Positions 57,244 through 64,000 of a stretch of 64,000 nucleotides of DNA are shown here, in pieces. The stretch lies in assembly GCA_020744425.1 (NCBI GenBank), contig JAGMUV010000006.1, forward strand, positions 1 through 64,000, given 5' to 3'. This stretch comes from Dactylonectria macrodidyma (Eukaryota > Ascomycota > Sordariomycetes > Hypocreales > Nectriaceae). Position 1 is the stretch's first letter. Each line of letters starts with the position of its first letter. The position numbers and the translations under genes are program-made. The notes beneath the pieces are model-generated. The model was not told the origin of the DNA. It made no database searches and was given only the letters and a program-made list of their open reading frames with translations.

Positions 57244-59651
57244 TCAACTCCCGGGTCTCTGCATCCTGCGGTCCTCCGCTTCTGAGAGGGCATCAAACCA
57301 CTCATCAACGCTAGCATTGTCCCAAGAATCGTCAGCCAGACAAATATGAAGCAGACATCGGCACATCTCTTCTGTCGGCTCATCTTGCCTTTCCTGGAGC
57401 ACCGCCATCGCAGTATTGCCATCATGATCCTGGGCTTCGCCATCCATCCCTCTTAGGTTTGCGGCGAGAAACCTGAGCATGTTAGCATCCGCACACCCGG
57501 CTGCGGCGTGGAGCAGCGAGTCTCTATGAAGGTGTGGGTTGGCCCCAGCGCCAAGCAGCGCCTGAACCATGTCGATATTGTTCCGCGCCACGGCCAGCTT
57601 GAGCGGAAACTCGCCCTCCTTGGTGAGGCAATCCGTCTCAGCCCCGTGTTCCAGCAGCATCTTCAACTGCGGCAGCTTTCTGTGGACGACCGCCTCGTGG
57701 ATAGCACGGCTGGCACCGTGATCCTCGGCATCGACGTCGGCCCCGGACTGCAAAAGCAGCCAGCACATCTCGCCTTCGTCGGCGATGCGGCACGAGTAGT
57801 GCAGCGGCAGTCGACCCCGCTTGTTCTCGTGGTTGACGTCGGCGCCATGCTCGATCAGCAGGCGCACGCACTCGTAGGTGCGCCCTTCGATGGCGCGGTG
57901 CAGGGGGGAGATCTCCGTCGGCGTGCAGATATTTGGCGACGCACCGTACGCAAGCAGAGTTCGCACCGATGTCGCGTCGCCGCGCCATGCGGCCGCGGAA
58001 AGGGTTGTCCGGCCGAGGGAGTCGGGCGTATCAATTGAAACCGTCGAGGCAGCGAGTTGCATTTGCAGGCAAAGGGGACTGATGCCTAGTAGGCTTTTGT
58101 GTAGTGGCGAGAGCTGGAAGCTCTCATAGTCATTAAGCTCGTCGAAGATGGTGTCGAATTCTTCCTTTTGCTCTTTGTCGACCTTACCGTTGATGACTTC
58201 GTCTCGTACTATGTCTATGACCGAGCTAGTCGAGTGGTCAGTATCTGCAGCACCGTACGGGTTGTATCCGTTTCTTGGTTGCACTGTACTTACCGTCGAA
58301 GGGTCGTTTCGTAGTAGGCGTCTGCGCCCTGTTGCATGAGAAATCGGCATATTTGAATGTCTTTGTTAACGAATGCGATCTGGTAACGGTTAGTGAAACG
58401 GCGAACTGAAACATCCTCTCTCAGCCAGATGGCCAACCGTACATGTAGTGCAGTTAACCCGTACGAATGTCCAACGTCAGCGGGAGACGCCAGCCCACTA
58501 CTTATCAGTGACTGGATGGACTCTAAATCCCCAACCGCAGCTAACTGAAGTATAGGAGCGTCGTCGGGCACAATCCTTGGCATACGGAGCATCATTTGCA
58601 AACAATTTCCATAGGTAAATGACATCGAGAGGATCCGAGACGACAGCCACTGCGGTAGTTTGTAGGCGACCCTAGCCACATGGTCACGCTGCCTCCGGCA
58701 CTGTGTCTCGCTGCAGAGGTCCCTCGATCTACCCGCGGTGGTGTATCTTAGATGGAACTGTCCGAGTAAGGCGTTCAGATAGGCCGGTGTAGCTACTTTT
58801 CGAGGTCGGTGACAGACGCAGCTGCAAGCACTGCTGCATCGTCCATCTGCCAGCGCCGTGATGTCCAGAGTGCCAGAGGTGATGTGCTGGGATTCCAGTT
58901 GCGTATGTGACAGTGACGACAGTGCTGGCGCCTTTGACAAAGCTTTAGTGTTGGATGGGCAGTACTGGGGGGGCATTGAGCTAGATGTGGTCATGGTGTA
59001 ACCAGCGCTCGGGCTGACTGTGAAGGGTCGAAGGTTGTCAACAAGCATGAGCTGCTGACAAGCAATGCTTTGCAGCAATAATTCATTTTTTCGTTGGCAA
59101 TTCCGAATTTCAGAGAGGGGGCCGTCCTCAAGATGTGCAAGCTTCTGCTGCGTTCCGGACTGTGAGGACCTGTATTTGTGTGAGCGTCAAACGCGTCATT
59201 GGGAAGGTACGAATCCGAGACTTCCTTACACCACAATAGCTCCATTAACCACGGCAAGGCTACTTTGTAGCTCTTGCAGCTTTTCGCAAATCTTCTTGAT
59301 ACTGTTGCCGTGTCGTAGCCAAGCAGAAAACTGGATTCGGGCGTCGCCGCCACTCGGTCTTGTAGAGATGATTTTCTCGTCTAGCAGGTGACGCAACTTA
59401 TCGATTTCATCCTTGGCAGTGGCAGCAATTAATGATATTGCTTCCTTTGACTGAACCGACAAGTTCGAGTAGACTTGCGGCTTGGTGAATACTTCTTCGG
59501 CCTGACTGAAGACGGAACAGAACTTCTCCAGGACTTCCACCGCTTCTCGCACGTCCGCAGCAGTATTTCGGAGACGCTGGAGGAATCTGAAGCTTTTCAG
59601 TGTTGCCTCCGTTATAGCTAAAACACTGGCAATTATCGATAATGGATCCAT
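57244..59651 (-). CDS. Helo-like N-terminal domain/ankyrin-repeat protein, 759 aa, two introns
   Basis: Coding sequence is complement(join(57244..58225, 58294..59169, 59230..59651)), 2280 nt in total. Intron 1, 59170-59229 (60 bp, GTAAGG...TACAG); intron 2, 58226-58293 (68 bp, GTAAGT...CTGAC...CTAG); both phase 2 and both restore the frame. Residues 1-110 (MDPLSIIASVLAITEATLKSF...) form the helical N-terminal domain of fungal NLR-like and ankyrin proteins (helo-like/azaphilone-cluster type). A Cys cluster CSSACSCVCHRPRK is at 252-265. A degenerate ankyrin unit is at about 341-386, and five to six repeats lie at about 498-696 (LHRAIEGRTYECVRLLIEHG, then ADVNHENKRGRLPLHYS). No NACHT or kinase domain is present. 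Related N-terminal domains act in heterokaryon-incompatibility signalling; here the role is inferred only. Codon use is normal. The exon joints are my inference. Confidence 0.82.
58226..58293 (-). other. Inferred intron 2 of the ankyrin gene (68 bp)
   Basis: GTAAGT donor, TACTGACC branch site, GACTAG acceptor; joins TTLR to SVIDIVRD. Confidence 0.75.
59170..59229 (-). other. Inferred intron 1 of the ankyrin gene (60 bp)
   Basis: GTAAGG donor and AATACAG acceptor; joins NGAIVV to SSQSGTQQKLAHLED. Confidence 0.72.
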
Positions 59652-59798
59652 ATCTTCGAGGTTAGAAACTCACAGCAGGCTGCAGGCTTGGGTTTGAACA
59701 TTTCCCCATCTTATCAACGCACATGGCGCTAGAGAGTGGCTGTGCTCCGCGAAATCTCGGGCTGCACCTCCACACAACCCGGGTGTGTGACCAGAGAA

Positions 59799-60053
59799 TA
59801 GGCCAGGCAGCAGCCTAGAAAGAAGCTTGCGACGGAAACCGAAAGGACAGCGGAGGAGTTCCGCCGCGACAAGGCCGACCTCGATAATGACGGCCGCTAC
59901 TTCCGCTTCAATGTCAACCGCGGCCTCGAGAGCATCAGCCTAGAGGAGTCGAAGAGGAAGGCAGAGATCGCGGCAGCTACGGGTCGGTGTGTCGCGTCAC
60001 AAGAGGTGTTGAAGCACATGAGGGCGTGTGCCAGCGGTCTTGTAAGGAGATAA
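59799..60053 (+). pseudogene. C-terminal fragment of a patatin-like phospholipase
   Basis: Open from 59799 to a stop at 60051-60053. Reads TAEEFRRDKADLDNDGRYFR, FNVNRGLESISLEE, IAAATGRCVASQEVLKHM. From family knowledge this is the C-terminal tail of fungal patatin-like proteins (FxVDxGLExVxLEE...AATxxYxxSQEV). The catalytic GxSxG and DG(G/A) parts are absent and upstream DNA is unrelated, so it is a detached 3' fragment. It lies 150 bp from the start of the ankyrin gene. Confidence 0.6.
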
Positions 60054-60557
60054 TGTTAGCCGTTCCGATCATAGCTAGTAATGTTCTTTTGCTACGGCCC
60101 ACGAGCTGACCCGTTACCTCACTACAGAGGCAGGGCCCAAAAGTTTTATCCTACTAAGATGCTAGCAGGCGCTATAAAAAAAGCAGGAAACTGTATTATT
60201 AACTTCCTTACTTAAATTATATAATAGCCTTCTTAAGTAGCTTTCTATTTTATTTCTAATTATTTTAAATCTTAATTATAATTCTAAATATAGATATTAT
60301 AATATAAGCCTTTATTATAATATTTAAAGCTCTTTATAATTATAAGACCTTTTTTAAAGTAATTAAAATTATAAGGCTTTTAATTCACTAAGTTAACGTC
60401 AAGAGCAAGGTCTAAAAGTATCCTTTACTTTTAGTAGTGGGGAACACGCTATTTTGGCACCTGACTGGGCTGGCATCGGATTATTTGTGGGTCGCCTGCC
60501 CGGCACGTTAGCTGGAGCAAGCAAATTCTGCTCCTCCTAAGCACGTCCTATCATAAT
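60054..60557. other. Intergenic region with a 250-bp AT-rich patch
   Basis: 60160-60420 is AT-rich and TpA-rich, a small RIP-like patch inside the gene island. The last 120 bp before 60558 are balanced and probably hold the promoter of the next gene. No gene. Confidence 0.45.
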
Positions 60558-61457
60558 ATGGATCTAGAAACCTCAGTCCTCAGCCCGGATCCGGATGTGA
60601 TCTCTGACAGAGAGATCGTGACTAACCTGTCGAGCAGTACCCCATCCTGGCCCCAGGTCGCGAAGGTGGGCGACATTGCCGTCTCCATTTACCACCATAC
60701 TATCCCCAACAGTAGCTTAGACGATGTGTCCTGTTGGACCTATGTCTCGTCAGGCCTCCAGAGCGTAGGGCAACCCGAGCTCGTCATTACTCTCCGGCGC
60801 CGCAGCAATGAGCGTCCCCTGGACTGGTCCCGCGAACCACTAGATTGGTTCAAGATTGTGGCTTCGTGGGGCCGCTCGGGGAGGATTATCGACGCATTTC
60901 ACACCCACCTCTTAACTTCGCACCACTGGTTGGGTAGTAAGAACCTGGAGACCGTCACGTACGGCCAGCCACATCGGTGTCTTCCTAACCTGCCCCCGGA
61001 CGCCCTACCCCATGTCCGACTACACGGCATTGCTCTCACAGCAAACGAGACCTTAGTCGCAAAGGCCTATGGGTGGACCCGAGCCATTGGCCATTACGGG
61101 TTGAGCAATCGGTGGTGGCCCTACACCCCCTGGATCGACCGAGACCGGAGCGACTGCATCACCTTGGACGACATGCAAGGCACTATGCGCCTACGGACAT
61201 TTGACGTTAAAAAAGTCCGCGGCGTTAGCTTCCGGTGGATCGACTCGAGCCTGATCCTTGAGATCCCCACAGCGCGGGCATTGGAGATCAGGGCACTTGT
61301 AGCGGCCCTGCGTGATGAGGAGGTGCTGGCCCTGGATTCATGTCTGCATCCGGAATCCGATTTTTGCGCGACATGGAAGGCCGGGCAGAGCAAGGCGTTA
61401 CATGGCTACGGCACCGGGTTTGGCATCCCATCCCCTATTCGTCAACTATGGAGGTGA
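60558..61457 (+). CDS. Unassigned fungal protein, exon or gene of 299 aa (possible SARA/DUF3480-like motif)
   Basis: One open frame starting MDLETSVLSPDPD. Residues about 60-85 read CWTYVSSGLQSVGQPELVIT, and farther on HWLGSKNLETVTYGQPH. The CW-x-[YF]-x3-G-x3-VGQ-x-E-[IL]-V pattern resembles the C-terminal domain of SARA/endofin (DUF3480) from memory, but the rest is not clearly alike. A trafficking role would be speculation. The tail after about residue 285 is doubtful, because another frame (LFVNYGGDDCL) opens at the same place and a second coding block follows at 61.6 kb; this may be the first exon of a longer gene. No signal peptide or membrane segment. Confidence 0.55.
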   Translation: MDLETSVLSPDPDVISDREIVTNLSSSTPSWPQVAKVGDIAVSIYHHTIPNSSLDDVSCWTYVSSGLQSVGQPELVITLRRRSNERPLDWSREPLDWFKIVASWGRSGRIIDAFHTHLLTSHHWLGSKNLETVTYGQPHRCLPNLPPDALPHVRLHGIALTANETLVAKAYGWTRAIGHYGLSNRWWPYTPWIDRDRSDCITLDDMQGTMRLRTFDVKKVRGVSFRWIDSSLILEIPTARALEIRALVAALRDEEVLALDSCLHPESDFCATWKAGQSKALHGYGTGFGIPSPIRQLWR

Positions 61458-61576
61458 TGACTGTCTGACAAAACACGAGTCTGCAGAACCACGGACGTGA
61501 AGAACTTTGCCTTTGTTGTGTTCTGCCCTCAGCAAGAGAGTGATTCTTGGCTCTGTGTAGAAGATGGGTGCGCATG

Positions 61577-62227
61577 TGAGCAAGCCGTGCTCTGCCAGGC
61601 GGTGGTAGAAACCCTGCTAACGCGCAGAATACCGATGAAGTGCTTCTTACAGACTCTAGCTGGGCTGTCATCCGAAAAGTATTAGCATCTAGCGAAAGCC
61701 CGCAGACCCAGATACGCTTGGGGAGTAATTTTAAAGAAACCCTGCAGATCGACTTTTCAACAACACCATATTACGATCACTTCATTCCTCGCCCTCTTGC
61801 GCCAAGCCCGGACCAGCCACTTCACGGGGACGAAGCCCACGTAGTGCTCAAACTTTTGTTTCTGCCTAACTACCCATTCACCGACAACAGCGGTCAAAAC
61901 ATCCTGATGAACTACCTCAATGGCATCACACGGGCGCTACGCAATGTTATCCCACCAGAGAATAGGGGGTTTACACCTAAGGGGCTTATCTTGTCGGTGG
62001 ATTTCCCGGGTTCGAACGGGAATTGGCTGACCATAACTGCTAATCCGGATGAGGCGGGCCTTGATATGGATGCCCTTAGTGATGCGGCGACGGGGGTTGC
62101 AATACCTATGGAGTGGGTTGGCCACACGGTTCGGTTCGCTCCCGTATTCTCGATATGGGGTGCAGGAGTGTCCGTGGACAATTATGAGCAGGAGGAAAAC
62201 GGTCAAGTAGTCCCACTGAGAGTCTGA
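61577..62227 (+). CDS. Second coding block, probably 3' exon of the same gene (195 aa clearly coding)
   Basis: The frame is open from about 61577 but has no ATG; clear coding begins near 61640: LLTDSSWAVIRKVLAS, SGQNILMNYLNGITRALRNV, ending NGQVVPLRV and a stop at 62225-62227. Lack of a start codon, the same strand and a gap of under 200 bp argue for splicing to 60558-61457. A candidate acceptor is TTCTTACAG at about 61642-61650. I could not find a donor that keeps both frames, so the joint is left open. No recognised domain. Confidence 0.5.
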
Positions 62228-62314
62228 GCCAAGCAATTCTCATATTGTCCCAGGCAGGTCATCTCTCTTATGGCTACCTCTATGTATCCAGTATTTAAGA
62301 ACACTTTGAAATAT

Positions 62315-64000
62315 CTAGGAAATGAACACTGCCTCGCTTCTTGAGTGGGTAAACCATGCGTGCGTTGTTTGCTCATCTGTGATCAAAATCCCGACGCGGG
62401 TGTACGATCCGGGGGGGCTAGCAATACTCTTCAATACTAGCGCGGCGGAGGTGGATATCTGCAGACACAGCACTCGGCCTGACTTCTTGACCTCTGCGGA
62501 TTCTCCCCTAGCCGATACTAGGGGCACATCTAACAAACAAGTCCCATGTATGTGGCCGTGCTTCCCCACGAGCTCGGCGCATGTGTCTGCACCGGCTCGG
62601 TCATTCGCGCCCGCAGCGCGTACCTTAGATACGGTGGCTTCCTCTATGGGCCCTCGGATGCGGAGATAGCCCCCTTTGATCCGGCCTCGGACGTCGATCC
62701 CCTCAGGCGTGCAAGAAACGGCAATGACAGTCGCTTTCGGCTTGGCGTTATCATCACTTCGGTAAGACGACGCTGCGAAGTCCTGGACGTGCGTGATATG
62801 GCCCTCAATCGACGCCCACGACCACGACGGCGCCCGGTATGTAGCTGGCCGATACGCCCTCCGTTCCGCGCCCCGGCGAGAAGGCGACCAGTGCAGCGAC
62901 TCTATAAGCATGCTCCGCCACATCCCGGCAAGGTACTCGTCGTGTGGCCGCCCAAACGTGATTCCCGACAGTGCCGGTAGGCGGTCAGCGTCGTTTGTGA
63001 TGTCCAGGTCCATATATTGCTCGACGAGGGTGCGGTAGGCTTCGAAGTCCTTGGAACGCTCCAGGGGCTCTGCCGCTTTTGCAGCCATCGCCGTCGCGGC
63101 CAGGCCGCCTCCACGGCGATGCCGGTGCCTCAGTTCGACCAGGCGTCCGTGGGCCTTGCGCAGCCGCGTCTCGGACTGCAGTGTCTCGGCGCGCCGCTCC
63201 CACCCGCGGCATTCGCAGGCGACGTGCGATACACACTCCCAATACAGCTCACCGCAGGCAAAGTGCAGCAGCCGCGGGCTCAGTACCTGCTCCTGCAACA
63301 CCCACGCCCGCTGCAGCAGCGGTGCGCGGGTCAGGCCATGCTCGATCTGCGGGCCGATGCGTAGGCGGCGCGTGGCCCCGTCGCGGTCCGTCGTGGCCGG
63401 CGCCGGCACGAAGGCCGCCCAAGCGCCGGGGTCGGTCACGGCCCGCACCTGCCCGTCTGTCTCCACCAAGGTGAATGGCTCTGATGCGTACCGTGTGAAG
63501 CAGCCACCGGCGCCGTCGGCGGCCCGCGACGCGGCGATGGTGAGCTGCGCGTTAGAGAAGACCTGCGCCATGCGCGAGGCCTGCTCGGCCCAGTCGTCCG
63601 GGTCGTCCTGGATGATGCACAAGCTGTCGATCCAGAGGTAGTGGAAGCCCAGCCTCCAGGTAAGTATGATGGCATCCTGGAATGTCTTGGACAGGGCCGG
63701 CCAGGGGATGTTCTCCTTGTGGTCGCGGATGTTGGCCCGGAGCGTGCGGACCACGGGGTTGCGACCCCAGCAGTGGCTAAGGGCCACATAGCGCCCGATC
63801 TCGCCCTTGGTCTCGCGTAGGATGACTTTGTGATTCGACACCACCAGAACACGCGATGGGAGTTCCGTTCTCGCGGGTACCAGACAGTCTCCGTGGTGTT
63901 TAGTGCAGGTGCTGAGCCATTCCTTGGCCCGGCTGACCGTCGCAAAAGTTGATGTGTCGGGAATCCAACCCCCAACGGCGCCCGAGCCACCGGACTCATC
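62315..64000 (-). CDS. HET-domain (heterokaryon incompatibility) protein, 5' end beyond the window
   Basis: 561 codons are visible before the stop; the frame is open to the window edge, so the start lies outside. It opens with WIPDTSTFATVSRAKEWLST and LPSRVLVV. The HET domain holds ALSHCWG at visible residues 73-79, TFQDAIILTWRLGFHYLWID at about 106-125, SLCIIQDDPDDW about 126-137, and FSNAQLTIAAS about 148-158: the three conserved blocks of the family. The C-terminal ~350 residues include RAWVLQEQVLSPRLLHF, ELYWEC and PSWSWASIEG, also typical. HET proteins trigger cell death after fusion of unlike hyphae; the partner is not visible. No RIP signature. This single-exon part overlaps nothing and is convergent with the gene to its left. 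Confidence 0.93.
   Translation of the reverse strand, partial: DESGGSGAVGGWIPDTSTFATVSRAKEWLSTCTKHHGDCLVPARTELPSRVLVVSNHKVILRETKGEIGRYVALSHCWGRNPVVRTLRANIRDHKENIPWPALSKTFQDAIILTWRLGFHYLWIDSLCIIQDDPDDWAEQASRMAQVFSNAQLTIAASRAADGAGGCFTRYASEPFTLVETDGQVRAVTDPGAWAAFVPAPATTDRDGATRRLRIGPQIEHGLTRAPLLQRAWVLQEQVLSPRLLHFACGELYWECVSHVACECRGWERRAETLQSETRLRKAHGRLVELRHRHRRGGGLAATAMAAKAAEPLERSKDFEAYRTLVEQYMDLDITNDADRLPALSGITFGRPHDEYLAGMWRSMLIESLHWSPSRRGAERRAYRPATYRAPSWSWASIEGHITHVQDFAASSYRSDDNAKPKATVIAVSCTPEGIDVRGRIKGGYLRIRGPIEEATVSKVRAAGANDRAGADTCAELVGKHGHIHGTCLLDVPLVSARGESAEVKKSGRVLCLQISTSAALVLKSIASPPGSYTRVGILITDEQTTHAWFTHSRSEAVFIS

Noticed and set aside
57508..58038. Long plus-strand frame opposite the ankyrin gene
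   Set aside because: Antisense shadow of the ankyrin repeats; the minus-strand frame has clear repeats and introns.
62902..63999. Other long frames on both strands over the HET gene
   Set aside because: GC-rich coding DNA with few stops; the HET motifs fix the true frame.
1..64000. CRISPR arrays, tRNA genes, rRNA genes, bacterial operons
   Set aside because: None seen. Spaced short repeats here are transposon termini or microsatellites; GGGTTCGAAC at about 62008 is inside coding sequence and has no tRNA around it. The genome is eukaryotic.

Overview
This window is nuclear DNA of a filamentous ascomycete (Pezizomycotina). Evidence: short introns (50-68 bp) with GT...AG ends and CTAAT/CTGAC-type branch sites; Clr5, HET and helo-like/ankyrin proteins, families typical of these fungi; and long AT-rich tracts in which transposon proteins are still readable but CAA/CAG have become TAA/TAG and GAT/GAG have become AAT/AAG. 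That is the signature of repeat-induced point mutation (RIP, CpA to TpA). The species cannot be named from the sequence.

Layout. 1-14.2 kb is RIP-degraded and nested: a Helitron-type replicase/PIF1 helicase relic (about 2.8-8.8 kb), a Ty3/Gypsy chromovirus relic (about 8.8-13.45 kb), a full-length pogo/Fot1-type element at 9352-11210 and several ~430-bp non-autonomous elements. 14.2-14.9 kb is a small unmutated island with hairpins. 15.3-17.4 kb is a RecQ-like helicase relic. 17386-23151 is an intact, apparently unmutated Copia element with matching 251-bp LTRs, a 5-bp target duplication and one 1644-aa Gag-Pol frame. 23.2-28 kb returns to RIP DNA, with a second pogo copy. 28-34.9 kb is a normal-composition island with a Clr5-domain gene, a candidate small secreted cysteine-rich protein and a broken hydrolase gene. 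34.9-55.3 kb is again RIP DNA: a PIF1 fragment, more ~430-bp elements, a 572-bp-LTR element interrupted by one of them, which is itself interrupted by a second, degraded Copia, and a Ty3/Gypsy relic on the minus strand. 55.3-64 kb is a gene island: a decayed ankyrin array, an intact helo-like/ankyrin gene, a patatin-like fragment, an unassigned gene and a HET-domain gene running off the right edge.

The most unusual signal is a set of ten TA-flanked inverted-repeat elements (nine of about 360-440 bp and one 1.86-kb pogo-type element), plus a truncated second pogo copy. Each complete terminus is an 11-bp end followed by two 13-bp direct repeats exactly 17 bp apart. The first half of the 13-mer is shared by all, while the last six bases differ from element to element yet are usually repeated in all four units of one element. 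This looks like a transposase recognition code that has diversified. The 1.86-kb element carries the only transposase relic with such termini in the window, so it, or relatives with other tails, is the likely driver.

The two Copia elements appear to prime reverse transcription from half-tRNAs ending at the same nucleotide (39) but of different tRNAs, initiator Met and Lys(CUU). The host genes that remain (HET, helo-like/ankyrin, NLR-type hydrolase fragment, patatin fragment, Clr5) belong to families linked to fungal non-self recognition or are unassigned; no metabolic pathway is visible.
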